DNA of 64,000 nt. Source: Cyclobacteriaceae bacterium. Its GTDB lineage: Bacteria > Bacteroidota > Bacteroidia > Cytophagales > Cyclobacteriaceae. Made by a program: the position numbers and the translations under genes. The notes under the pieces are model-generated. The model was given only the letters and a program-made list of their open reading frames with translations, made no database searches and was not told where the DNA came from. Location of the stretch: assembly GCA_013141055.1 (NCBI GenBank), contig JABFRS010000002.1, positions 930,001 through 994,000 on the forward strand, in the 5' to 3' direction. Numbering within the stretch: position 1 is the stretch's first letter; the number at the start of each line of letters is the position of its first letter. This document shows, piece by piece, positions 25,301-32,642 of this stretch.

Positions 25301-25497
25301 TATGACGTGATAAAACCTTCCATTTGTTGAGGAGAAAGGCCACCGTAGGTTTGAGCAACATAAATAGTAGGTAAGCCAACCGTTGGGAAAATATCAATCT
25401 TGGAGTTACGGATGGCGACAGCCGAAAAAATCAAAATAGCCATGATCGTTACGACCACTGTAACAGGTCTGCGTAGTGCGACTTGTATTAAATTCAT
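22363..25497 (-). CDS. RND (HAE1/AcrB-type) multidrug efflux pump
   Basis: With the ATG at 25497 the protein has 1044 residues, the usual length for AcrB relatives; an in-frame TTG at 25506 overlaps the TolC stop. An N-terminal helix (RRPVTVVVTIMAILIFSAVA) precedes a porter region, then helices with the relay motif LGGLALAVGILVDEATVTIEN (charged residues in TM4), a second porter half, and the C-terminal helix bundle (ILLITTAEGLRQQG, GMIPMAIGFGEGAEQTAPL). It would export hydrophobic drugs or metabolites using the proton gradient. The other two parts of the pump flank it. Confidence 0.96.
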   Translation of the reverse strand: MNLIQVALRRPVTVVVTIMAILIFSAVAIRNSKIDIFPTVGLPTIYVAQTYGGLSPQQMEGFITSYYEYHFLYITGIKFVESKSVQGVTLIKLQFHEGTDMAAAMAETVSYAARSRSFMPSGTLPPFIMRYDAGSVPIGQLVFSSETRSLGEIQDLALFKVRPMFASLPGVSAPPPFGGNQRTVLVKADPERMRSYGLTPDDLVTAIAKNNTISPAGNLRVGDFTLITPSNSVVDNFKELESIPLKTGTGASIYVRDVASVDNGADVTSGYALINGKRSVYIPVTKRADASTWDVVQNIKKALPDMQAAVPEDIKVSYELDQSGYVANSLRSLLFEGALGAILTGLMVLLFLGDRRSALIVVLTIPLALLSAVVFLYLFGQSLNIMTLGGLALAVGILVDEATVTIENIHHHQENGKSKARAIVDACKEIALAKLLILLSVLAVFVPSLFMSGVPKSMFLPLSLAVGFAMISSFLLSQTFVPVVANWLLKNKADTRSPRFDRFKDWYIKFSDKQNQRSNVLAPLFLVIALLIAGLGYYFIGTEIFPQVDAGQFQVRLRMPTGTRIERTEQATKNILGMIERMAGKDNIAITSSFAGLQPPTYAINPIFLWTSGPHESLMKVKFKDNSGIRLDRFKEQLRDSVKKEMPSALISFEPADLVDQVMSLGTNTPIEIAIQGRNLAQGREYGEKIKIELEKIPYLRDVQYGLPLDYPSLEITYDRVRAGQMGVSVEQASKSVLAATSSSRLTQPLYWLDKAAGNAYQVQVEYPQFRMNSPDQIEQIPIDGRGDQNVYLRDVADWRKTNTAGEYDRLNQQRYITITANINKKDLGSAIEDANMAIKQIGQIPTGMKINLRGQAETLNETLRELGTGLLLAIVIIFLLLAINFQSFNISLIILSAIPAVIAGSFLLLLLTGKTLNIQSFMGTIMAIGVSVSNAILLITTAEGLRQQGTHTNAGLEAAKNRLRPILMTTIAMIAGMIPMAIGFGEGAEQTAPLAIAVIGGLFFSTVTVLFILPVVYNRIAGKKKYISASLDPDDETSVNFGQ

Positions 25498-25502
25498 ACC
25501 GC

Positions 25503-26843
25503 TCAATTCACTTGATTCAAAAATATTTCAATGTCGCCTTGAACGGCTGCCTTATAGAGAAGCGCCTTCCACGCCTCCAGATAGGACTTCTTTAATTCCG
25601 TCTCCGCTTTTACCAGTGAGTACTGAGCCTGGATCAAATCGGCATAATTGGCGAGACCCGAGTTGTACCTCGTGACCAGCGCGCGGAATGAAAACTCTGC
25701 CGACCTATAGAGGACCGGACTCTCTTGAGCAATCTCAACTGCATTTTGGAATGTCAATTCTGCAACCCGATTCTGTTTATTCAGTTCGAGATTCACCTGT
25801 TTGAGTCTTTCTTCCTGGGCGCCGATCAATGCGCCTTGTTGCTGAATCTGTTTGTGAACGTCGATAAAGCGAAGTAATGACACACTGAGTTGAACACCTA
25901 CTCCGTAGTTGTAGCGACTGAACGACAGGCCATCACTTGAATTAACGCTTCCGTCGTAACGGATTCCCGAACCCCTTGCATACCCAGTAGCCCACACGGA
26001 TAAGTTCGGGTTGAGCGTGCGCCGTACGGAAGTCTGCTGCTGTTGATAAATAAGAAGCTTGCTCTTCGAAAGTGCCAATAACGGGTGACTGTTTGATATG
26101 GTGTCGGGAGTGTTTGAAGGAAGAAGGCTGAAATAACTACTATCCTGAGTGTAGGCAGATTCATCACTACCCAGTAATTCCGCCAAGGCGGCTTGTTGCG
26201 TTTCCACGTATTTCCTGTAATTGAGCAATTCGATTTTAGCACGGGATAATTCTGCGTGAAACAATGCTGTATCTACGCCGGGATGAAGGCCGCTTGTTGT
26301 AAGCGTGCTCACGACTCTCAAATTCTCATTCGAACGCTCCAGGTTTTTGGAATACACCTTTAGAAGTTCATGCGCCATGAGCAAGTCGAGGTAAGTATTG
26401 ATAAATGTTACCTGATGCTTGAATACCTCGTTGCGTGCATCCGCTTCATTGTATTGAACGCTGGTTTTGGCTAGGTCAATTCGGGACCTCCGTAGGCCAA
26501 ATGTGAATGGCTCCCATTTGAGTAAAAGGCTCCCGATACTGCCAAAGACCCCACTGGAACTATTATCCGATGAAGGCGGACCAGTCATGGGCACCAGATA
26601 TTGAGACAGGGCCATACCAGTGATATTATTGTAAGTGGCATAGTTGACCTGATAGGCCGCATCAAGGGATGGTAGGGCTGAATTTCTTACACTGGCAACA
26701 TTGTATTGGGCAGCTTGGGTTTCCAGCACTTTCGCCTTCAATGATGGGTAATTGGACTCAGCACGTTTCAGTAATTCGTGAAGAGACTGGCTATTCGCCG
26801 TTGAAACTGTTAGCAAGCCGATGATGAACCAAAGTATTTTCAT
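25503..26843 (-). CDS. TolC-family outer-membrane efflux protein
   Basis: The ATG at 26843 gives 446 residues with a signal peptide (KILWFIIGLLTVSTANSQ); the longer frame starts at a TTG. Two OEP repeats of long amphipathic helices are visible (LHELLKRAESNYPSLKAKVLETQAAQYNV and a matching second half ending YADLIQAQYSLVKAETELKKSYLEAWKALL). It forms the trimeric outer-membrane channel of the tripartite pump. It is the first gene of the minus-strand run that continues through the RND pump, adaptor, two-component pair, phosphatase, SOD, PepSY and DUF5916 genes. Confidence 0.94.
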   Translation of the reverse strand: MKILWFIIGLLTVSTANSQSLHELLKRAESNYPSLKAKVLETQAAQYNVASVRNSALPSLDAAYQVNYATYNNITGMALSQYLVPMTGPPSSDNSSSGVFGSIGSLLLKWEPFTFGLRRSRIDLAKTSVQYNEADARNEVFKHQVTFINTYLDLLMAHELLKVYSKNLERSNENLRVVSTLTTSGLHPGVDTALFHAELSRAKIELLNYRKYVETQQAALAELLGSDESAYTQDSSYFSLLPSNTPDTISNSHPLLALSKSKLLIYQQQQTSVRRTLNPNLSVWATGYARGSGIRYDGSVNSSDGLSFSRYNYGVGVQLSVSLLRFIDVHKQIQQQGALIGAQEERLKQVNLELNKQNRVAELTFQNAVEIAQESPVLYRSAEFSFRALVTRYNSGLANYADLIQAQYSLVKAETELKKSYLEAWKALLYKAAVQGDIEIFLNQVN

Positions 26844-26936
26844 CGATTTTTTCCTCAAAGTACATGTCAATAATGGAGGAAAAGTGGAGTTGCAGGAAGA
26901 TAAAGGCCCGTCGATCGGAATCTTTCTTTAAAAGAA

Positions 26937-26965
26937 ACGGAGGTGACTTTATTTTCCACCTCCGT
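26937..26965 (-). terminator. Terminator after the HEPN fusion gene
   Basis: A 9 bp perfect stem ACGGAGGTG/CACCTCCGT with an 11-base loop lies between the HEPN fusion gene (stop at 27084) and tolC. Read on the minus strand it is followed by TTTCTTTT. It should end the GIN/HEPN transcript before the efflux operon begins. Confidence 0.65.
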
Positions 26966-27083
26966 ATATGCAAAACCATCGGTTTCCAATAGACTTCCAG
27001 CACGATCCCGAAGGCAGAGTCCGCCACATTGGGTTTCCGAAAAACTTGCCTTATAAATTTACCAATAGTGCGGGAATATTCCG

Positions 27084-28271
27084 TCACTTAACATTTGGTA
27101 AGTATCCATTCACAAGAAAGTCTTTTAACAAGTCTTCGGTGGCATTCAGGATTTTGTCAATTCGCCCATGCGCCGCTTGAACAAGCCGGGGATCAGCATA
27201 ATAGTTATCCTTATACCTAACGTCAGAGTACGCTTTGTGCAGTAGGTCTAACAGATTTATCTCTTCTTCGGTCGATTCAGGAAAAGCCTCAACAAATATC
27301 GAAGTGACATTCCGAAGGAGATGAAACAACTTCTTTAGACTATGCGATGAAGCCCGGTATCCGAGTTCGTTCAAGAGTATTGCTGAACATGCAAGTTCAA
27401 CGGCTTGGTGAAGTGTAAAAATACTCACATCGTATTTCTCCTTAGTAAGGCAGTTGGTAGCGACTTCATAGAATTCCCTGGCTAGAGAAAATTTAGCACG
27501 TGCATTGACTCTGCGAACAATACTGTCGGCATGAGCCTCTGGTTCGTAAGGTGAATTGATTGGCTGATGCTCTCCATAAACCAGTATGCCCGTCTGAAAT
27601 GCAGTCTGAAAAAAGTGGTTGCCTGATGAGATAGCATCCCTGACAGCCTTGCTGCTGTGCGAGATCGGATTGAATTTGACTGTACTTGTGGAATGTTGCT
27701 TTATCTGTTCAGAAGTAAACTCCCTCAGGTTCTTATCGCCTTGTGTCAGTATTATCAGGAGATCGTAGGTCGTGACCAGTGACTGCTCGCTTTCTCTAAA
27801 TGGGCTCCAAAGACTGAATGCAGAACTTCTGATACCAAAGCAAATTATTGTTTCTGGTCGAATCTTTGGGATCACCACATCTAGAGTGTCCGAGAAATCT
27901 CTCTTTTGTGAATCGGTAACCGGCAACTCGTTTTGCATCGAATTTCTTGGGTCAGTCGATGTCACGAAGTTCCTGAAGGATTGCCGATAACTTTCGATGT
28001 CGGGCGAGTTCCTTATGTATCTGCACAATTCAGTCCTCATTGTCGAAAGTAGATGGTCATGGAGGTTCTTTGTTCCAATCTCTTTGCGGGAATTCCATAA
28101 GGAAACAAATCCGTTGATAAGGACCGTGTCAGCGTCTTCGTGTGTGAACACCTTTTGCGAGATATACTTATAAAGACTTTCGGCATAACGGCGGTAAATG
28201 ATCTCAAAAGCATTCGGGTCATCGTTCCTCAAAGCGCCAAGCAAAACTTCGTCATTAGCTCTGGAGTCCAT
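27084..28271 (-). CDS. Sigma70-region-2 / nucleotidyltransferase-like / HEPN fusion
   Basis: Three parts are visible in the 395-residue product. Residues 12-85 resemble sigma70 region 2 (DPNAFEIIYRRYAESLYKYI ... ADTVLINGFVSLWNSRKEI) with no region 4 anywhere. Residues about 125-235 look like a degenerate nucleotidyltransferase (PETIICFGIRSSAFSLW, TTYDLLIIL), where the GS and DxD motifs are damaged. Residues about 250-390 are HEPN (FSLAREFYEVATNCLTKEKY, TLHQAVELACSAILL, AYSDVRYKDNYY). HEPN/MNT proteins are often toxin-antitoxin or RNA-targeting modules. The HEPN Rx4-6H motif is not obvious, so RNase activity is uncertain. It is the third gene of a three-gene operon. Confidence 0.8.
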   Translation of the reverse strand: MDSRANDEVLLGALRNDDPNAFEIIYRRYAESLYKYISQKVFTHEDADTVLINGFVSLWNSRKEIGTKNLHDHLLSTMRTELCRYIRNSPDIESYRQSFRNFVTSTDPRNSMQNELPVTDSQKRDFSDTLDVVIPKIRPETIICFGIRSSAFSLWSPFRESEQSLVTTYDLLIILTQGDKNLREFTSEQIKQHSTSTVKFNPISHSSKAVRDAISSGNHFFQTAFQTGILVYGEHQPINSPYEPEAHADSIVRRVNARAKFSLAREFYEVATNCLTKEKYDVSIFTLHQAVELACSAILLNELGYRASSHSLKKLFHLLRNVTSIFVEAFPESTEEEINLLDLLHKAYSDVRYKDNYYADPRLVQAAHGRIDKILNATEDLLKDFLVNGYLPNVK

Positions 28272-28283
28272 GAGGAATCAGGA

Positions 28284-28577
28284 TTAGCGTTCATACATAT
28301 TCTTGCTACAGTGTTTGCCTTCATCTTCGGCGACGTCGAGGACATGAAAGAACATTTCCAATCCGTCGATTAATTCAGCGTAATAGTTTGGCACACCCAC
28401 GTCGCAATCTTTAGAGATTTCCAGAGTGGCATCCCGTAAGCTTCGGCTGAAATGTTTGGGAGATACAAAACTCAGGAAATGAGCAAACTTCTCCTGCAAT
28501 TCAATACTTAGGATAGGTTCTGCTTTCCGTGGCTTAGTCTTCCTGCACTTCGCCTTCTTCTTCGGTTTCTTTGCCAT
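28284..28577 (-). CDS. Small hypothetical protein with basic leader
   Basis: The 97-residue product opens with a Lys/Arg-rich leader (KKPKKKAKCRKTKPRKAEP) and continues as an amphipathic helical domain (LQEKFAHFLSFVSPKHFSRSL, YYAELIDGLEMFFHVLDVAEDE). No family is recognised. Its start overlaps the end of the GIN-domain gene by 44 bp and its stop is 12 bp from the HEPN fusion, so it is clearly in the same operon. The basic leader could bind nucleic acid; that is a guess. Confidence 0.65.
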   Translation of the reverse strand: MAKKPKKKAKCRKTKPRKAEPILSIELQEKFAHFLSFVSPKHFSRSLRDATLEISKDCDVGVPNYYAELIDGLEMFFHVLDVAEDEGKHCSKNMYER

Positions 28578-29586
28578 CTTCTGTACTGGTTTCGATTTGC
28601 TTCAATGTTCCTTCTCCCTCACCAGATAAAGCCTTCAATCTTGGAGAGCCACTGTACAAAAGGCAGCCCTTTCCATCCAGCCGCGCCGTTAGTTCATCTT
28701 CGATTGCGAGCATGACCTCACCTGAATCTTTGATAGTCACTTTAGCCGATGTCGTTTCAAGATTGGCGCCGTCAATAGTTGCTGTTCCTGTATTAAGAAC
28801 AATTGTTTCGTCCGAGGAACCGGTGACGGTCAGTGAGCCAGACTTGGTTAAGGTTAAATCCACCACCAGAGTTTCTACATCAAGTTCAATTGATCCCCTG
28901 CCGTTTTGGACTACGCCAAGTCTGTCGGTTTCAATGGTTCCATCACACTTGACTTTGCCTGAATGATGAACGACCAATCCACTTAGAGTCCTGTAGGTGA
29001 TATAGATTGTCGCCTGGATCAACTCTGGCTCCACCTTCCCCGTGACAATGAAGAGACGTCGGTTTTCTACGAACGCAAGTATATAATTGTCCGGGTTCGC
29101 CTCTGATATTATCTCCAACTCTTCCTTGTCACCCGGGATGAGTACTATATCGGCGAATGTGTCAAGCGCAATGCTGTCGAATGGAGCAAGGTTTCGAAAG
29201 TCAGCTTTCCCTGTCCTTGCTACTGGACCGGGCTCAACATAGTCGGTTCCCTTTAGCTTTGCCTTATTTCGTCTTTGAGCCCGCCGCTCGATGACAAGAT
29301 CTACGTAGGCTCGGAATACCTGCCTCATGACCGAATCGTTGTCGTCTGCGTCGATCTTTTCGCTGTGCCTTTCCAGGATGTTATCGATCTGGGTGAACAC
29401 ATTGTCAGCATGGTCATCCAGACCTAGGCATACAGCAATTGGGGCATTGAAATGGCGTTCGTACGGGGAGTCGGACACTCCGATATTCTGGAGTTCATTA
29501 AAGAATTTGCGGCCTTTCAACTCTTCGCCGATCAGGAAAAGAGCCATTTCGACCTTTTTCGGAAGTTTTACAAATGGGTAGCGCAT
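28534..29586 (-). CDS. Cytosolic GIN-domain (DUF2807-like) protein
   Basis: The ATG at 29586 (350 residues) is preferred because it carries the CAAACGGTTATG context shared with other genes here. Residues 1-120 are an unknown helical domain (KLPKKVEMALFLIGEELKGRKFFNEL). Residues about 150-325 are a right-handed beta-solenoid of the GIN kind (FDSIALDTFADIVLIPGDKEELEI, then repeating V-x-x-G/S-G-x-L turns). The C-terminus is acidic (TEEEGEVQED). GIN proteins are normally secreted adhesin-like, but no signal peptide exists here, so it should be cytosolic. It heads the operon with the small protein and the HEPN fusion. Confidence 0.75.
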   Translation of the reverse strand: MRYPFVKLPKKVEMALFLIGEELKGRKFFNELQNIGVSDSPYERHFNAPIAVCLGLDDHADNVFTQIDNILERHSEKIDADDNDSVMRQVFRAYVDLVIERRAQRRNKAKLKGTDYVEPGPVARTGKADFRNLAPFDSIALDTFADIVLIPGDKEELEIISEANPDNYILAFVENRRLFIVTGKVEPELIQATIYITYRTLSGLVVHHSGKVKCDGTIETDRLGVVQNGRGSIELDVETLVVDLTLTKSGSLTVTGSSDETIVLNTGTATIDGANLETTSAKVTIKDSGEVMLAIEDELTARLDGKGCLLYSGSPRLKALSGEGEGTLKQIETSTEDGKETEEEGEVQED

Positions 29587-29639
29587 AACCGTTTGTTTTG
29601 TTTTTAATTGATTTTCAGGCAATTGCGCGAATGGCAATA

Positions 29640-29653
29640 CCGTATAAATACGG
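29640..29653. promoter_or_regulatory. Palindrome between the divergent GIN operon and LuxR-type gene
   Basis: CCGTAT-AA-ATACGG (29640-29653) lies in the 108 bp between the GIN gene start (29586) and the LuxR-type GTG start (29695). A looser inverted repeat ATTGC-gcgaatg-GCAAT lies next to it (about 29622-29638). Either could be an operator for the divergent regulator. Confidence 0.4.
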
Positions 29654-29694
29654 GGGTAAATATACCTAAATATTTATATCCTGTAAACTTGGGG

Positions 29695-29895
29695 GTGGAA
29701 AAAGATATCACCGACAAGCAGCTTCAAGTTTTACGCCTTATTGCCGAGGGTTACAACAGTGAGGAAATAGCCAAAAAACTGGGGAACAGTAAGAAAACTA
29801 TTGATTCTCTGAGGATGGAAATGCTAAATCGGTTTCAGGTGAGGAATGCTGCGCAACTGGTGGCTTACGGGTTCCGGAAGAAGTGGTTGAAATAA
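29695..29895 (+). CDS. Small orphan LuxR/GerE helix-turn-helix regulator
   Basis: The HTH part reads ITDKQLQVLRLIAEGYNSEE, IAKKLGNSKKTIDSLRMEML and NRFQVRNAAQLVAYGF, a complete GerE domain with no receiver. The frame opens at a TTG (29608, 95 residues) that would overlay the palindromic intergenic region, so the GTG at 29695 (66 residues) seems likelier. It is divergent from the GIN/HEPN operon and may control it. A free-standing GerE domain could also be the output end of a lost regulator. Confidence 0.75.
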   Translation: MEKDITDKQLQVLRLIAEGYNSEEIAKKLGNSKKTIDSLRMEMLNRFQVRNAAQLVAYGFRKKWLK

Positions 29896-30033
29896 CCTAG
29901 CAGGTTTCTTGGTCCTTGACCTTAAGCAGTTCCCCGAGCAATAGGCTTGAGAGACGACCTAATCCGCCTACATATATTTCAAATACTTAGCTTGAGAGTT
30001 TCGTAATTAACAGGAGCGGTACCGATAGAGATC

Positions 30034-32427
30034 TCATTTTCTTTTGTTGGCATTAGCAATCTTGTCAAGATACTTTTGTTTTCTCCTTCCAAAAATCACC
30101 GTAGTTTCTCTTAACTCCTTTATTGCCTTATCCTTCTCCTTAATGTCTGTCTGCATTTCCTTAAACTTGCCAATTATTTGCTCGATGCTAGGGGTAAATT
30201 TGTAACCTTTGGCTTTGACATGCCTAGCGAACTGAATGAAATCACTAAACTCAACTTCCTCTTCCTGTTTTTCCTCAGACTGACTTTCGTTGTTCTCGTA
30301 TTTGTTTCGTTCAATTAAATAAGAATGAATTGTGTCCTTCAACTCGTACCTAAGATTTACCGGGTTCTTATCTCGTAAATCCACTCCCGCATCAATCAAA
30401 GTCTTTATGTCAGTCCAACATTCATTAGCCACCTCTACTAAATAAGGGTTTTCGAAAACGTTCACGAATTCCTTTGAACTAATTTCAAAGGAGCCCAATT
30501 GATCCAAAAGGCTGATTAATGTTTCAGGTTTTACAGAAATAGACGTCGTCAGATTAATCCTTAGTCCACATCTCGCGGCTCTTGTAGAGGAAGTGAGTAA
30601 ATAGTATTTACCCGGAAGAATCGCTTTAGGATCGTGGGATGTCTGTTCATTTAAGAAATAGGTGATTAAGTACATTTTTGCGTCATTTAACGACACTTCG
30701 CGGTTCTCGTCCTCACTCCTCCACTGGGCCTTAAATGTATTCTTGGTTTGATCATTTATTAGGTTTGTCAATTTCTCCAAAAGTTCTTGATCAAGGGGCT
30801 TCTGGGAAGTTGTCGACAATTCTTCGAATATAAACGTGTTAGGAAAGTATTGCTCAATCAGATCCACAATAAACTGATAGGGGGCATCTTTATGGATATA
30901 GTTGGACAAGTATGTTTTAAACGTTGTTGTCTGAGATATGCTCCCATGTAAAAGGCCCAAGTAGTAGCCTTTAACAAAGACATTGTGAATCTTTTCATTT
31001 ACAATGTTTTCATCTACGGTCTTGAATGTCGCTCGAAAATACGTGTAGTTATTCTCGGCCTCTCCATGCTTAATTACTTCGGCAATTACCCCAGGCGAAA
31101 TGATCATTTTACAGTTAAGAACCTTCAACTGCTTAACAAGTCTGCGGTATATTTTGCTTAGTTCACATTCTTCAACTAAGCAATTGAGTAAAAAGTCGGT
31201 GTCAATTATGAACGTCTTTTTTGAAAAATTCGTGGCTTGAAATTCTTTCAAAGCAGGATCTAAATTCAATATTTGGAGCCCAATAAATGCTTTGGCCCAA
31301 TGCGATAAAGTTTCTGCTTGCTCGTCTGTAGGATTTTGAATTGTATCTCCAATCGAATACGTTAGGGCAGTACCGATCCTTTCTGACAGGCCTTCTTTCG
31401 TAAGATCAATCAAGGCCTTATTCTTTTCAAATCCAAAGTCGGCATTCACTGACTTCTCAGCTATGTGCGAATTAGTGTAGTCAACACCATGTAATCTAAA
31501 AAATGCACTAAGAGATTTTTTTACATTAGATTTTACCTTTGCTATAGTTGCTCGATCTAATTGAGAATTCTCCGCAACTATTACTTTATCGACAATGTCA
31601 TTTATCAACGCATCCGTCGATTGTTCAATTTTTGTTACACTGCCCTCAATATATTCAATAGCTCTTTTGCTAGCGGAGAACGATTGGTTGTTGTTGTTTA
31701 CAAATTCTTGCTTAACTAAACGCAGAGCTGAGGTTTTAATCTGATCCTCGCTGAATGATCGACTATATTTATTGTTAAGAGTATTTAAAATATCTTTGGT
31801 GGTTACTCCATTCGCAGAAGCAATGACCGACAGTATAAGTCTATCAAATAGATCTTTTCGCGTCGACTGCGCATTCCTATTAAAGGTAAAAAGCAGCGAA
31901 CATTTTAATAGAGAGGTTTGTAAAACGTCCGCAGTTTCATCAGAAAAATACACTTTTTTATTAAAGACGGTGCTTTCAATTTGCGAGCGAATATTGGGAA
32001 AGTAGATGTTGAATAAACTGTAATTATTAGCAGCCAAACGAGAAAGAATTGTTTTTCTTTCTACGATGTCGATTTGAAATGCATTTTTATAATGCTTTCT
32101 GATATCAGATCTTAGTTTCTCAGTATTATTGATTTGGTTAATTGTGACAAATACAATGCTTTCAAATTGTATTGCATTTTCCTTTAGTTTTTCGATGGTA
32201 TCAATTAGTTTTTGCCTATTGCGTTTATCCAATGAATACTGAAAGATGGTCTTTTTAGTCCCGTCATGATAGTAGCGTGTCTCTTCGCCGTCAATTCCCT
32301 TGTCAGCGACACCGCCAATTGCACGGATTGAGTCATAACCCTCATCATTCAATATTCGCGTTGCGAGTTCTTCAAATTTATTGAAGTCAGTATACTTATT
32401 TAATGCAATTTCAATGATGTAATCCAT
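30034..32427 (-). CDS. Mrr-like endonuclease domain fused to a PIN-like domain
   Basis: The 797-residue protein starts with FNKFEELATRILNDEGYDSI and GVADKGIDGEETRYY then IFQYSLDKRNRQKL, matching an Mrr-type nuclease fold (G-x-D-G-x-E/D and Q-x-x near a Lys). Near residues 410-540 there is a PIN-like core (KKTFIIDTDFLLNCLVEEC, IISPGVIAEVIKH) and a further acidic site (SLNDAKMYLITYF). The C-terminus is a charged coiled coil. It is AT-rich relative to neighbours and transcribed alone. Such combined nuclease proteins are candidates for DNA- or RNA-targeting defence; no characterised homologue is recognised. Confidence 0.7.
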   Translation of the reverse strand: MDYIIEIALNKYTDFNKFEELATRILNDEGYDSIRAIGGVADKGIDGEETRYYHDGTKKTIFQYSLDKRNRQKLIDTIEKLKENAIQFESIVFVTINQINNTEKLRSDIRKHYKNAFQIDIVERKTILSRLAANNYSLFNIYFPNIRSQIESTVFNKKVYFSDETADVLQTSLLKCSLLFTFNRNAQSTRKDLFDRLILSVIASANGVTTKDILNTLNNKYSRSFSEDQIKTSALRLVKQEFVNNNNQSFSASKRAIEYIEGSVTKIEQSTDALINDIVDKVIVAENSQLDRATIAKVKSNVKKSLSAFFRLHGVDYTNSHIAEKSVNADFGFEKNKALIDLTKEGLSERIGTALTYSIGDTIQNPTDEQAETLSHWAKAFIGLQILNLDPALKEFQATNFSKKTFIIDTDFLLNCLVEECELSKIYRRLVKQLKVLNCKMIISPGVIAEVIKHGEAENNYTYFRATFKTVDENIVNEKIHNVFVKGYYLGLLHGSISQTTTFKTYLSNYIHKDAPYQFIVDLIEQYFPNTFIFEELSTTSQKPLDQELLEKLTNLINDQTKNTFKAQWRSEDENREVSLNDAKMYLITYFLNEQTSHDPKAILPGKYYLLTSSTRAARCGLRINLTTSISVKPETLISLLDQLGSFEISSKEFVNVFENPYLVEVANECWTDIKTLIDAGVDLRDKNPVNLRYELKDTIHSYLIERNKYENNESQSEEKQEEEVEFSDFIQFARHVKAKGYKFTPSIEQIIGKFKEMQTDIKEKDKAIKELRETTVIFGRRKQKYLDKIANANKRK

Positions 32428-32593
32428 AGGTTTACTTGGTCTAAATTATTCGCTCAATCACGGCCAGAAGAATTCTGGTTCTCTGAAATTGCCTGCATTT
32501 TAAGTAATTGATCTTCTACAGGAGTGCCGATTCGTTTGTAAAAGTGGCAGTTTTATTTGGATATTTCTTTCATCTTTTGCGATGAGATTTAAA
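32428..32593. other. Short gene-free spacer
   Basis: No gene or clear promoter is visible between the start of the 30034-32427 gene and the tra-operon terminator. The sequence is AT-rich and is expected to hold the promoter of the Mrr/PIN gene, but no TAnnTTTG box is found on the minus strand. Confidence 0.4.
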
Positions 32594-32620
32594 AAAGCCC
32601 GCCGTACTTCGGCGGGCTTT
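32594..32620 (-). terminator. Strong terminator of the tra operon
   Basis: An 11 bp stem AAAGCCCGCCG/CGGCGGGCTTT with loop TACTT lies 22 bp after the last gene (stop at 32643). On the minus strand it ends in TTTTTT. It is a textbook intrinsic terminator; because the arms also start with AAA on the other strand it may work in both directions. Confidence 0.9.
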
Positions 32621-32642
32621 CATTCTGTAATCGGATGGTAGC

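Noticed and set aside
26791-27087. 98-residue minus-strand frame between tolC and the HEPN fusion
   Set aside because: It crosses a terminator hairpin and overlaps the tolC signal peptide in another frame.
27084-28271. Calling the fusion an ECF sigma factor
   Set aside because: Region 4 is absent and the rest is nucleotidyltransferase-like plus HEPN, so it is unlikely to be a normal sigma factor.
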